The position numbers and the translations under genes were made by a program. Source: Pollenia angustigena (Eukaryota > Arthropoda > Insecta > Diptera > Polleniidae). Taken from it: a DNA stretch of 64,000 bases. Location of the stretch: the NCBI GenBank assembly GCA_930367215.1, contig OV884057.1, forward strand, positions 252,701,426 through 252,765,425. Direction: 5' to 3'. This document shows positions 23,800 through 35,059 of the stretch, piece by piece; the stretch's first letter is position 1, and each line of letters opens with the position of its first letter. The notes under the pieces are model-generated. The model was not told the DNA's origin, searched no databases, and worked only from the letters and a program-made list of their open reading frames with translations.

Positions 23800-24150
23800 T
23801 GAAAATCAGAAAAAATTTCAATGTTAAAAATTTTTATAGAAAAATTTTTTTTTGTAAAAATTTTCTTAAATAAATTGTTTTTGTAGATACTGTTTATAAA
23901 AAAATTTTATTGGTGAAAATTTTTCATAAAAGTTTTTTTTTTGTTAAAATTGCTTGCAACAAAATTTTATCGTTGAAAATTTTTCATAAAAAAAAAATTG
24001 ATTGGGAAAAATTTTTCATGAAATAACTTCATTGCTGAAATTTTTCATTAGCCAGATTTTAGTGGTGAAAACTTTTCATAAAAAAAAATTAGTTGGTGAA
24101 AAATTAAATTTTATTGTAGAAATTAAAAAAAAAAATTATTGGGTTAAATT
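23800..24150. repeat. Degenerate tandem repeat, about 45-bp unit
   Basis: About seven units centre on GGTGAAAATTTTTCATAAAA, separated by poly-T stretches. The units have drifted considerably. Confidence 0.7.
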
Positions 24151-25528
24151 TTAAGTGGCCAAATTTTTAAGTCTTGTAAGCATTTATTTTTTTTATAATA
24201 ACAAAATTAAGTAATTTTTATACTTATTTAAGAAACAAAACGCAATAATCATTTTAAACAAACCAAATATTTTCCAAAAAAAAAAAACAATGCTGACCTA
24301 TGTACATGAAACATGTTTGGCTATGAAAATCTTTGAAAAATATCCTTCAGAAGCAAATAAATATTTTTGTTCTTCAACTCAATGACAAACCTAAAAAGCC
24401 CATAAATGAAAAAATAATAATAAATTAATGAAAAAAATCCTTCAACAGGAAACAATAGCCGCAATTAATACTCTCCGGAAAAAATGTGCGTTAACTTCCC
24501 GTCAATAGAAGGAAATCCTGCTTTGAATACCACCAGCGGAAATAAATAAAAACTAAGGAAATAGAGAATGAATGTACAACCTTTAAGAATGAGAACTCCC
24601 CTTTCATTCCTCGATTCATTAAGTATGTATGTACGTTTGCAAGTGGAAGTATTGGCTTAGAAATTCTCTCAGATACAATTTCTATTATTGTGGGCTGTTT
24701 TCCCTTGCGTGAGTTTGTGTCGAACTTAGTTTTGCATGGTAGCCGCAATTAAATTGAAATATTTTTCCCGTCAAGTTTATTGAAACTTTGTTTTTCTTTC
24801 TGAATGTTTTTCCTTGAAAACTTTAATTTCATCAGACTAAATAACAGAAAATGTTAAGTATTTTGTGGGATGCATAAATTAGAAAAATAAAGCATGAAGT
24901 GGGAAAGGAAATTGGGCAAACAAAATCCTTAAAGATTTTCATATCAACTTACAAAAAAAAAAAAAAAAAAAAAAATAGAAATGCTATACAAAAACCGAAA
25001 TTAAAAAGGTCTTAATTTTATCAGATAAGAATTTCTTTATTTTGCCATGACGACAGTTTTACATACGATAAGCACTTTGAAAAGGGACGAAAACAACCGG
25101 TTACCACAGAAAAATAGTTAATAATAAATGTTGATTTAATTAAAAATGGCATCTATTTCTTATTTATGCATATTTTTTTTATGGGAAAAAAAAACCGCAA
25201 AATTTTTAAAGATAAAAATATTTTTGGGCAAAAAAGTGTTAATTTCATTAACGAATAACAAATTTATTTGATTTCACCAGGTGAATATCAAACAATGTAC
25301 AGCAAAATACTTATGCAATTACACACGGCGCACAGTGGGTTAAAATAGCATGTTTTCTTGGATCAAATCAGGGAAGCTTTGTTCGGATAACTTTTCTTTA
25401 TTTTTCAGTAAATACCATTAAAATAAGTAAAAAAAAAATGTTTTCTAAGTATATTTGAGTATATTTTTATTAAAAAATGCGAAATATCAATATGATAACT
25501 TAAAGATTACATTTTATACATCTTAAAG
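24151..25528. other. Unassigned AT-rich DNA
   Basis: No gene recognised. A poly-A run of about 23 bp lies at 24954-24975. Confidence 0.5.
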
Positions 25529-26688
25529 TTAATCATCATATTCATTATCATCATCATTCGCGACTGCACTTTCGTGAATGAAACTCCCTATATTTTCTTG
25601 CGCTTCTTCTGATAACTGCCCAAAAGGTAAAATGACATTTGACATAATTTCGGGTCCGTGAATAAAATACTTGTGCAAAGTGGGAGGCATTATTAATTTC
25701 ATGGCCAAGGGATACAGCAATAAGCAGCACGTGCGTCTTTTTTATTAAATTAACATCTATTTTTGTTATTTCGGCAGATTTTTCAGCGTTTTGCTGTTCG
25801 TGTTTCCAAAAGCAGGTTTGGGTTGGTCAACTATTAATCCCATATTCTCTTTAAAATTTGTCTGATTTTTTTTTTTTGTCAGAATCAGTTCTAGCCTGCC
25901 ACTTTTGTAAAGATATTTTTTAAGCCACGTGCAAAAGACATTCAAAAAATCTAATCCAGCCATGCAGAATGGAAAGGCCAAATCTTAAATTGTCTACATG
26001 TACAGGTCTTTGGAGCATGGCTTCTATATTATTAAAATCCTTACTTGTAGCGCCACATAAGTAACACTTTTGTGTTGATATGGTTTCTGTTAAGGCATTG
26101 CAAACTTTTCCATCTGCCATTGCCAAAATTAATTTGTGGGAAACATGTATAATTTTCTCACCAATCATGACAGTTGAATAGGTTAAATTCTGTATTTTCT
26201 CTTCAACTCTTTTTTTTCACTGATGAATGACTAGCATCAGATCCATGGAAGGCTTGTTTGTATGAGGTATGGCCAGAGCTTCCATCAAAGCCCCATTTTG
26301 AATATAATACTATATTCGAGTTCGTAATGCCTAATGAGTCAATAACAGTTTCTTGATGTTCTATTAGTCGCTCCGCTGTGTGATTAAGATCCCCTTGTAA
26401 AGTTACTTCAACGGAGGTCTCGCTTATTTTAAAGCTGCTCGATTCTGGGTATGTTTTCAGTTTGAATATTGTTGTAGGAGGGAAATAGTTTAGCCTCTAC
26501 AAAAACAGCCATAGAGTTAAAACACGTCAAACCATCACGAAAAAATGGCATTTTCGGCATCAGCACCTCCGATTTGAATGAAATTCAACACAAATGTTAT
26601 ATGTAATTGGACTTAAACAAAACATAAATTTCAGACCCCACATTCTTTCGGCATCCGAAATATGACGTCATAAAAATGTGAAAAATGT

Positions 26689-26697
26689 TTAAAAAAA
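26689..26697 (+). repeat. 9-bp target duplication, left (TTAAAAAAA)
   Basis: Matches 28097-28105 exactly, although low complexity weakens it as evidence. Confidence 0.6.
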
Positions 26698-26954
26698 GGC
26701 TGTAGGAAATATCGCCCAAAGAAAAATGGCCCAAAAAAAAAAATGAAAAATCGCCCAAATGAAGAATCGCCCAAGCGAACATGAAAAATGACCCAAAAAG
26801 GTAAATATGAAATTTTGCCCAAAAAAAACGAAAAAGGGCCCAAAAAGAAAATGAAAAATGACCCAAAAAGCAAAAACGAATTTTTTCCAAAAAAAAAAAA
26901 AAAAAATTACTAAATTTGCAAAAAAGTGTTTATTATTCATATAAATGTAGGTGA

Positions 26955-27055
26955 AATGTCATAACGTCCAGTGTCGTAGTGTCCTTGGACACTTTTAAAG
27001 TGTCATAATGTCCATCGAAGACGAGGACGTGGACGTTATGACACTTTGCAACGTC
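26955..27055. repeat. GTCATAACGTCC hairpin cluster
   Basis: GTCATAACGTCCA (from about 26960) is mirrored by TGGACGTTATGAC (near 27035). Between them are the inner hairpin GTGTCCTTGGACAC and a second GTCATAATGTCC. Confidence 0.75.
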
Positions 27056-27149
27056 CGCAACTTAACTTATAATCAAAAATGTGTAAATTTTTTTTTTAAA
27101 TACTGTTAAAATTTCAAGTGATTTTTTTAAAGATATTTATTTAACCATA

Positions 27150-27850
27150 ATATGGTTGTCGGTGACAATGATTTGGTTAAATTAAACATAATATGGATAA
27201 ACTATTTTTTTAGCTTTTACTCCGGGTGTATATATTAAATATATATATCCAAAATAAGGATTTCATCTTGTATGGTATAACAAATACTGGCTTCGCTAAC
27301 TAAAGCTTCTCTGTATAGCCGGCCTTCGGCCGGGCGCAAGGATTTTCTCCTTTATGGTCTAACAAAAACCGGTTTCACTAAGTAAAGCTTCGAAAAACTG
27401 CCTTGTTTCCGAACAAGGCCGACTACGCAGAGAAGCTTTAGTTAGCGAAGCCGGTGTTTGTTATACCATAGAGGAGAAAATCCTTGCGCCCGGCCGAAGG
27501 CCGGCTATACAGAGAAGCTTTAGTTAGCGAAGCAGGTGTTTGTTATACCATAGAGGAGAAAATCCTTGCGCCCGGCCGAAGGCCGGCGATACAGAGAAGC
27601 TTTAGTTAGCGAAGCCAGTATTTGTTATACCATAGAAGAGAAAATCCTTATTTTCGATATATATGTATATATTTAATATATACACCCAGAGAAAAAGCTA
27701 CAAAACCATTTTTAAAAAAATTCTACCGATATTATGTTTAATTTAACCAAATCATTTTCGCCGACAACCATATAATGGTTAAATTAGTTTCTTGAAAAAT
27801 AGTTTTGTTGTTTGCAACCATAATAAAACATGGTTTTCTCTGCTATGTAA
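27150..27850. repeat. Nested TA-MITE halves around a CCGGCC module palindrome
   Basis: GACAATGATTTGGTTAAATT and TTTTACTCCGGGTGTATA on the left mirror TATACACCCAGAGAAAAAG and AATTTAACCAAATCATTTTC on the right. CATGGTTTTCTCTGC near 27830 looks like the outer end of the TA MITE family found complete at 29829-31129. Confidence 0.55.
27255..27652. repeat. Palindromic array of 82-bp GC-rich modules
   Basis: Units starting GAGAAGCTTTAGTTAGCGAA lie at 27430, 27512 and 27594, an exact 82-bp period. Each contains CCTTGCGCCCGGCCGAAGG. About two inverted units lie on the left (27255-27420). GC content is far above the surroundings. Related modules occur at 31160-31490 and a stub at 41515-41544. Confidence 0.85.
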
Positions 27851-28096
27851 GATTATGGTAGAATTTTAAAAATAGCCCATTTTTTTTGGGCCATTTTTCA
27901 TACAACATTTTTGGGTGATTTTTCATTATGAAAAAAATTTAAAAAATGAAAAATCACCCAACAATAACGATAAATAGCCCAAAAATTTTGGGCCATTTTT
28001 CATATGAAATCAGGCCCAATTTTACATGCAATTTTTTTGGGCGATTTTTCATTTTTTTTTTGGGCGATTTTTCTTTGGGCGATATTTCCTACAGCC

Positions 28097-28105
28097 TTAA
28101 AAAAA
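28097..28105 (+). repeat. 9-bp target duplication, right (TTAAAAAAA)
   Basis: The partner of 26689-26697. Confidence 0.6.
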
Positions 28106-28137
28106 CACAAAAGTCTCCTTAAAAAAGGTGATATTTC

Positions 28138-28400
28138 TTGTACGGGAGGTACCACGCCCACTTCTCCAATCCCGACTACATTTCGTGGGATGGTGTGTAT
28201 TGATAACTAAAATTTGTGTACAAAATTTGGAAACTTTGGCTCTTGCCGTTCTCCAGATATACTGAAAAAAATAATTAAAATACAACAACAACAAGGGATT
28301 TTTGAACACAAAACATACTTAGAATCACGTTCTGGTATATAACTCTAACACCAATCGAGTCTCCACCTTTAAATTTTCTGCAAATGTTGAAGAGGGTATA
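28138..28400 (-). mobile_element. HINE variant A, one-ended fragment
   Basis: GTACGGGAGGTACCACGCCC, then TTCTCCAATCCCGACTACAT, then AGAGGGTATA at the right end matches the corresponding end of 5345-6406. The hairpin end is missing. Confidence 0.65.
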
Positions 28401-29169
28401 ATACTTAACATATATTTTTTAAGAATTTTAAAAAATATACTTTTCTAGATATGGAGCTTTGAACTCAAGACCCCAATAATTGATCTTTGACCTTTTCTTA
28501 GAAAAACACAATATGCATATCATTTTAAAGGGTGCACTTTCACCTTTAAAACGATACCAATAAAACTAAATTATCTTGCGTAGTTCAAGAGTTCTATCCC
28601 CTTTTGTAAGGAGACTTTTGAGGTTTTTTCACATTTTTCTCATCTTTTATGACGTCATATTTCGGAAGCCGAAAGAATCTGGGGTCTGAAAATTTATGTT
28701 TTGTTAAAGTCCAATAACATTCAACATTTGTGTTGAATTTCATTCAAATCGGAGGTGATGATGCCGAACGACTTAACGGTTTGACATGGATTCACTCCAT
28801 AGCTTTTGTATTCGATATTTTCAGGATGGGAAGTGGTTGTTTCAACTTTTTTTTTTAAATTTATGCCCTTGCAACACTTTTCATATATGGCTGGCAACAC
28901 ATTTGATTCCTCGACATAGCATGCGGTTTGTAATTTAACCTGTGAAGCATAAAGTAACTCTGGTAATGATATGGTGTCTCTTAAAATCTTTGATTTTTTA
29001 TATTTACTTTAACCGCTGGACTCGGTTAAACTAATTTCTTTTCAACCACGTTTTGCAGACGGGGCAAGAGTAAAACCAATAGAGGATTCCAACCAGATTT
29101 TATTTTGATTTGCCTTTTTTTCTTTAAAGGCATTGCAAATATTTGAAACTGAATAACCCTAAAAACTCC

Positions 29170-29566
29170 ACTGAAGATGTAAGGAAAAACTCACTCACAC
29201 TCATCGTTAAAACAATACCCCAAAAAAATCCTTAAGAAAAAATTTAAAGCTGACAGTCAGTCAGATATCCGAATTATGAAATGTTTCGGGTTCGTTTCTT
29301 TTGTTTAATACTATTGTTAATTTTGGGTGCGTAAGTATGTGACAAGAAAATCTTTATTTAATTGGAAAAAATTTATTTGCTCGAATCCATATGCCCATAA
29401 TGAAGTTAATATGTACGTAACTGAGAGTACTTTTGCAAAATCATCTTTCTTAAAGTGCGTTTTTTCCTTAAAGGAATTTTTTGGAAAAACACTATTTATT
29501 AACAATATTTATGAAATATATAATCTCTATCGGGAACTTCTTAAAAGGTACTAATTGCTGGCACAA
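29170..29566. other. Unassigned AT-rich stretch
   Basis: No gene recognised. Overlapping open frames on both strands here do not look protein-like. Confidence 0.5.
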
Positions 29567-29575
29567 TATATATAC
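29567..29575 (+). repeat. 9-bp target duplication, left (TATATATAC)
   Basis: An exact match to 31744-31752. Confidence 0.75.
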
Positions 29576-30387
29576 GGTGGCATGAAATAACCCCCCAAAA
29601 TATAACCCCCCAAAAAAATAATGAAATAACCTCCCAAAGGGTGGGGCCTTATTTCATATGCAATAAAGCCCCATTTTTGAAAATGAAATTAGACCCCAAC
29701 GAAATGAAATAACGCCCCTAACATAAATGAAATATTTCCCTAATTTTTGGGGGCTTATTTCATATGAAATAAAACCCCAATTTCTGAAATGAAATAAAGG
29801 CCCAATATTTGTAATGCAATTAATTATACACGCAGAGAAAAAATATGGTTGGCCATGGTTACGGCAACAACACTATGTTTAATGTAACAATATATTGTTG
29901 TCGTACACAAATAATTGTTATTTTTATTTAATATCAACAATATTATAGTTACTGTAAGCATATCAATGTTTATCGCAATTATAAATTTGAGTATTGTTGA
30001 CCGAAAAATAATTATTTTTCTAACAACTAAATTATGATAACTTTCAAAACATATTATATTAATCACAACCATATCATGATGTCTAATAGCCATAACATGA
30101 TAACTTTCTACACATTTATCATATTACGTTTAAGATGCAATCAAACTTTTTTTACTCTAATAATATTATGTTAGCGCCATTTGTAAAATAATGTCGAATC
30201 AGTTGTGTCGTTTATTTTATATGTCAGCGTTTAAACAATTTAAAGATAAATTCCCATAAAAAAATAAGTTAAAAGAAATTAAAAAAAATAAACTATTAGC
30301 GGAGTTCATTCAGTATTAGTGATTTAATAGTGCAAATGCAAACTATCGTTGTTTTTTTGTTAAATCCATAAAAGTGCTACGAAATTT

Positions 30388-30616
30388 CTGTGGTTTTCAT
30401 GGGCAACCGCGTACGTCTTAAAACATTTTTTCCGGAGAGCCGAAAAACCATTCTAAATCAAACTATGGTCTAGATATTGCACTTTTTAAACTTTGTCATT
30501 ACGTTGATCCATCTTTTTTCAAAAATTTTTAGAAACATGTAAAGGCTTTTAAAATTGTGTAATATGGCATCAACATCGGAAAAATGGAAATACGCGGTTG
30601 CCCATGAAAACCACAG
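30388..30616. repeat. Short foldback, CTGTGGTTTTCATGGGCAAC ends
   Basis: CTGTGGTTTTCATGGGCAAC followed by CGCGTA is mirrored by ACGCGGTTGCCCATGAAAAC followed by CACAG. ATTT lies directly outside both ends. A one-ended copy lies at 51846-51980. Confidence 0.75.
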
Positions 30617-30774
30617 ATTTTGCATTTGCTCTTTTGCAAGCCCAATATAAGCTCCGCTTTTTGATTTACATTAAGAAAAGTTGTAAAAAGTCACAAAATA
30701 AAAGATCGAAGAAAAAAAATTTTAATTTATTTTATATTTTTATGACAGTTATGAAATGTATCATAATATGATTG

Positions 30775-30980
30775 CTTCTAAGTTTATAATGATTTACCTG
30801 ATGATAATATAATTACTTCTTAGCTTATTATGATTAACATGATAATAATATTATTGCTTCTTAACTTATTATGGTTAACTTGACAATAATATGATAAGTT
30901 CTTAACTTATTATGATTAGCATGACAATAAGTTGTTTACTTCTTAACTAAGTATGATAACCAGAATAATAATATGATTAA
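30775..30980 (+). repeat. Five 41-bp tandem units
   Basis: Units starting CTTCTTAACTTATTATGATT lie at about 30775, 30816, 30857, 30898 and 30939. They contain AATAATATGATTA. Confidence 0.8.
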
Positions 30981-31159
30981 GGGAAAAATATTATGATGTA
31001 ATAGTACGCGTATATTTAGTCATAATATGATTCAATAATAATCTTAATATGGTGACTACAATCATGAATCTTATCATAATATGTTGCTCTTGGAATATGT
31101 TTACCACAACCATGTTTTTTCTTTGCGTGTACAGTTTTGCTTTTCAGAATCACGCGATA

Positions 31160-31490
31160 CCATGATATATGTATGATATTCCAAACACAAGCTTCGCCAA
31201 CTAAGGCTTTGCTGCATAGACGGCCTTCGGCCGGGCGCAATGACTTTTTCCTCTATGGTATAACAAACACCGGCTTCGCTAACTGAAGCTTCTCTGTATA
31301 GCGCCAGGACTTTCTCCTATATTGTATAAAAAACCCGACGCGACCCGGCTACGCAGAGAAGCTTTAGTAAGCGAAGCCGGTATTTGGTATACACTATAGA
31401 AGAAAACCATTGCGCACGGCCGGCTATGCAAGGCAGCTTTATTTATCGAAGCCGGTGTTCTGTATACCAAAGTGGAAAATTCCTTGCGCC
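31160..31490. repeat. Inverted CCGGCTTCGCTAAC modules
   Basis: Diverged copies of the 82-bp module face inward from both sides (31180-31320 and 31345-31490). They are less regular than those at 27255-27652. Confidence 0.7.
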
Positions 31491-31743
31491 CAAAACCCTT
31501 TTCATTGTAAGTTTAAAAATGAAATAATCCCCCAAAAAATATATTGGGGCTTTATTTCATAACGATTTTTTGGGGGATAATTTCATACGAAATAATACCC
31601 CAATTAAAAAAATTAAATAACACCCCAAACAAAATTAAATAACCCCCAAAAATCGTTTTTGTTGTTCTCTGTACAAAATTTTGGGGGGTTATTTCATTAT
31701 TTTTTTGGTGGGTTATATTTTGGGGGGGTTATTTTATGCCGCC

Positions 31744-31752
31744 TATATATAC
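31744..31752 (+). repeat. 9-bp target duplication, right (TATATATAC)
   Basis: The partner of 29567-29575. Confidence 0.75.
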
Positions 31753-32074
31753 ATAAATATACTAAACTTTTTTTATTTATTTATATATTTTTTCGGTAAT
31801 TCCTTCAATACTACTAAAATATTTATATATTCCATAAGTCTTTTTGCAATTACCTACTTTAATTTTTTTTTTTTTTTTCTTTTTTTAACTATAAATTAAA
31901 AATCCGATTTTTTACAAAAAAGAGCAATCCTTTTTATTTATCAACATATCAACATTGTCTACAACAGCACTTGATAAAAAAATGTTTCCTAAAAAAATTT
32001 TAAAAAATTCAATGGTTTCAAACACTTAAACTTTTCAACACTTTACCCATTATCCTTATTCGTACACATACAGA
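31753..32074. other. Unassigned AT-rich stretch
   Basis: Nothing recognised apart from homopolymer runs. Confidence 0.5.
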
Positions 32075-32656
32075 TGGGGGATTTCATGTCAAGTGGCCCA
32101 ATTTTTAAATCGATATCTTCCGATTTGGATGAAATGTGCAACAAGATTATTCCTATTGGTTAGTAGCTTAGACGCAAATTTTCAACATGATCGGTCAAAA
32201 AAATTCTGAGTTTGAGGGGGCCAAAGTTTGACATTTTGGCCATACAGGTGTTCTTTCTCAGCCATGTAACTTATTAACTATTGGTGTTAGCAAAATTTGT
32301 CCCAAGTACCTTCGATAGCTATTTGAGCAAACTTTTGAAAAAAAAAATTTTTTGTTTTTTTTTAAATTTTATTAATTTTTTTTTTTTGATCCGGAATGTT
32401 TTTTTTCAAATATTGATCAAATAGCTATCGAAGCTTCTTGGGACAAATTTTGCTAACACCAATTGATAAAAAGTTACATGGATGAGAAAGAACACCTGTT
32501 TGGTCAAAATGTCAAATTTTAGCCCCCTTTAACCCAGAAACTTTTTGACCGATCTGCGTCTAAACTACTATCCAGTAGCACTAACCTTGGTGCAAATAGC
32601 ATCCAAATCGGAAGACATCGACTTAAAAATTGGGTCACTTGACATGAAATCCCCCA
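32075..32656. mobile_element. Palindromic MITE, TGGGGGATTTCATGTCAAGTG ends
   Basis: TGGGGGATTTCATGTCAAGT is mirrored by ACTTGACATGAAATCCCCCA. The arms match over most of their length (GGTGTTCTTTCTCAGCCATG against CATGGATGAGAAAGAACACC). A related palindrome is nested at 45454-46122, with ends AGAGGGATTTAATGTCAAGT. Confidence 0.8.
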
Positions 32657-33189
32657 TATATAGTTTTTGTTGTTACTACCACTGCTGCTGTTGCCGAAGA
32701 TAATCCTCTTATGCCAACTGCACTTGAGTTAAAAGGGATATTTAACTGTTACAAAAACGACACATAAAAAAAGAAAAAAAGTATTTTTTGGGAAGCGTTT
32801 TCGGTTGGGTGGTAACACATCCTTCTATCTTAAAAAAAATTGCTAGTGAAACGATTTGATTATTTTAGCTTAAATTGTGTTGATGATAATGATGATGCCA
32901 CTATTGCCACACTCTTATTTATAATAAAGTTGATGTTGTTATTGTTGGTTCTTGACTGCAGGTGAAGTAAAAACTGATTTTGTTTACAATTTATAAGTGA
33001 TGTGTATTTGAAGTTTTTGAGTGGAAGAGCGTTAGTTTATATGTTTGTGTGTGTGTGTGTGTGTTTATTAAGTAAGGATTTTTATAAAATTTTCCTTGTT
33101 AAAAGTAAATTTATGCAAGATACTTAAAGTCAATGTAAAAGTTACTAACAACATTATGCATTCAACAGTTTTTTTTTTTTTTTTTGCTT
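32657..33189. other. Unassigned stretch with a TG microsatellite
   Basis: No gene recognised. A (TG)n run of about 19 bp lies at 33046-33064. Confidence 0.6.
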
Positions 33190-33602
33190 ATACTATTCAA
33201 TTGTGGGTGAGTTCGTTAAAAACAGAACAATTGTAGTGATACTGTAGAAAAACATTATATTTTAATGTTCTATAATGTTTTTTTTCGTGTGTGTATTTTG
33301 TTTTTGTAAAAAATTTTTGGTTTTTTTTTTATCAGCAAAAAGCGACGAACATTAACGAGCCGAACCGAACACATTGAAGTTCGTGGATTTTGAAAAAAAA
33401 CCGAACGGAATTTAATGTTTTCATCATTTTTGAGTATGATGAAAACAGCATTATTTTTGTGTTCGAAAGATGACAAACAGGGAAACGTTATTTTTTTTAA
33501 TGAATTTCTACACAAACACTATTAGCGTTTGTGTTTTCCACAAATCTACCGTACCGAACATTAAAGAACGATATTTAGTGTTTATTTTCGAACACTGCTT
33601 TA
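33190..33602 (-). mobile_element. CAGTGTTCG repeat family, long copy
   Basis: Read on the minus strand it starts CAGTGTTCGAAAATAAACAC and shares long blocks with 55050-55455 (AACGCTAATAGTGTTTGTGT, CGAACTTCAATGTGTTCGGT). No target duplication was found. Confidence 0.7.
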
Positions 33603-33604
33603 AA

Positions 33605-34555
33605 TAATAATAAAATAAGAGTATAAACGTATAAGAAAATAAGCGTTGAAGTTCAAAAGTATAACAATAATAAATAAAAAAGTATGAAAATATTTTGATA
33701 TAAAAGTACAAAAGTATACAGGTAAACACATATACAAATATAAAGTTTAAAAGTAAGATGATGTAAAAGTATGTAAAACAATTATAAATAATATCAGTGT
33801 AAAAGTATTAATGTATAAAGGTACGAAAGCATAAAAGTATAAAAGTTTAAAAGTATAAAAGTATAAAAGTATAAAAGTATAAAAGTATAAAAGTATAAAA
33901 GTATAAAAGTATTAAAGTATAAAAGTATAAAAGTATAAAAGTATAAAATTATAAAAGTATAAAAGTATAAAAATATAAAAGTTAAAAGTATAAAAGTATA
34001 AATCTATCTATAAGTATAACAGTACGAAAGCATAAAAGTATAAAATAATAAAAGTATAAAAGTATAAAAGTGTAAAAGTATAAGATTATAAAAGTATAAA
34101 AGTATAAATGAATAAAAGTATAAAAGTATGTTCATACAAAAAATTAAAAGTATAAAAGCATAAAAGTTTTAAAGTATAAAAGTATTAAAGTATAAATGAA
34201 TGAAGGGATAAAAGTATAACAGTATGAAAACATAAAAGTATAAAATAATAAAAGTATAAAAGTTTTAAAGTATAATAGAATAAAAGTATAAAAGTACAAA
34301 AGTAGAAAAGTATAAAATTATAAAAGTATAAAAAAAGAAAAGTGAAAAAGTATAAAAGTGTAAAAGTATAAAAGCACAAAAGTTTAAAAATATAAAAATA
34401 TAAAAGTAAAATATAATAGCAGAAAAGTATTATATATAATTATAAAAGTATAAAAGCATAGAGTTAAAAAAATATAAAAATATTTAAAAAAGGATATAAA
34501 AGCAAAAAAGAATAAAATATTAAAGTGTAAAATGTATACAAAAATAAAAATGCTT
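33605..34555 (+). repeat. Long (GTATAAAA)n tandem array
   Basis: An 8-bp unit, GTATAAAA, runs nearly perfect at about 33837-33975 and increasingly degenerate on both sides, to about 33605 and 34555. Open frames read from it (YFYTFILLYF-type peptides) are artefacts of the repeat. Confidence 0.9.
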
Positions 34556-35059
34556 TAAATTCTTCCGTCTTAAGAAAAGTTCCTTTACATCTTGTGATTA
34601 TCTCATTCTAACACATTCCTATTTCAATGTATGTATATACACTAGTAAAAGTATTTTTATACCCTCCACCACAATTAGTTGTGAAGAGGGTATATTCAGT
34701 TTGTCATTCCGTGTGAAACTTTTTTACTATTCATCTCAGACCCTATAAAGTATATATATTCTGGGTCCTTGAGTAATTTTAAGTCGATTTAGCCATGTCC
34801 GTCTGTCTGTCCGTCTGTCCGTCTGTTGAAAACACGCTCACTTTCGAAAAACTCAAAAGAAATCAACAAACTTGGTGTCAAATTTCTTGTAGTTATCCTA
34901 AGCAGTTTGGGATTGAAAATCAGCAAAATCGTGGAACCTCCACCTAAAAAAAATTGATAATTTTGTTACAAAAACTAACATAAATGGTGGAAAAATGCAC
35001 AGAATGATATAAGATTTCGCAACAATTCGTTTTATTCAACTGGAAATCACGCTGTAAAA

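Larger units (their letters stand above)
26698..28096. mobile_element. CGCCCAAA motif-array foldback element
   Basis: GGCTGTAGGAAATATCGCCC at the left is mirrored exactly by GGGCGATATTTCCTACAGCC at the right. Both arms consist of repeats of AAAAAT(C/G)GCCCAAA or GACCCAAA. The interior holds a GTCATAACGTCC hairpin cluster, TA-MITE-like halves and a palindromic array of 82-bp CCGGCC modules. TTAAAAAAA flanks both ends. The architecture matches the element at 29576-31743. Confidence 0.8.
26500..28809. mobile_element. Foldback element splitting the transposase-like gene
   Basis: Left arm (26500-26690) and right arm (28625-28809) are inverted copies. They share TCCGATTTGAATGAAATTC, AACATAAATTT.CAGACCCC, and a stretch ending in ATATGACGTCAT. 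The outer boundary is approximate. The space between is filled by the element at 26698-28096 and a HINE fragment at 28138-28400. Confidence 0.7.
25529..29165 (-). pseudogene. Decayed transposase-like gene, possibly RAG1/Transib-related
   Basis: Minus-strand fragments form one ordered protein. The N-terminal part (about 29165-28830) includes SKYKKSKILRDTISLPELL and YASQVKLQTACYVEES. The gene is then split by foldback DNA at 26500-28809. It resumes (26500-26215) with NYFPPTTIFKLKTYPESSSF and LYSKWGFDGSSGHTSYKQ. Then come KVCNALTETISTQKCYLCG with LHGWIRFFECLLH (26168-25920), MGLIVDQPKPAFGNTN, and LHKYFIHGPEIM with LPFGQLSEEAQE (25720-25529). I recall similar uncharacterised proteins in many insects. 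A 'CDG/FDG' aspartate motif, a central C..C pair and a late 'SEE.xE.RN' acidic motif occur in the same order as in RAG1 and Transib transposases. That relation is inference. Several frameshifts make it a pseudogene. Confidence 0.5.
29829..31129. mobile_element. TA-target MITE, CACGCAGAG ends
   Basis: CACGCAGAGAAAAAATATGG on the left mirrors CCATGTTTTTTCTTTGCGTG on the right, with TA outside both (29827-29828 and 31130-31131). The TA target suggests a Tc1/mariner-type mobiliser. The arms carry many ATAATATGATTA-type motifs. A smaller foldback (30388-30616) and five 41-bp tandem units lie inside. Confidence 0.8.
29576..31743. mobile_element. AATAACCCCCCAAAA motif-array foldback element
   Basis: The left end GGTGGCATGAAATAACCCCC mirrors GGGGTTATTTTATGCCGCC at the right. 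Both arms are arrays of AAATAACCCCCCAAAA-like units (29576-29815 and 31500-31743). A 9-bp duplication, TATATATAC, flanks it. Inside are a complete TA MITE (29829-31129) and CCGGCC modules (31160-31490). It has the same design as 26698-28096 but a different arm motif. Confidence 0.85.

Noticed and set aside
26597..26940. Overlapping minus-strand frames rich in F and W
   Set aside because: They are translations of the CGCCCAAA motif array in several frames.
34185..34379. A 64-codon minus-strand frame rich in F, Y and L
   Set aside because: It is a translation of the (GTATAAAA)n array.
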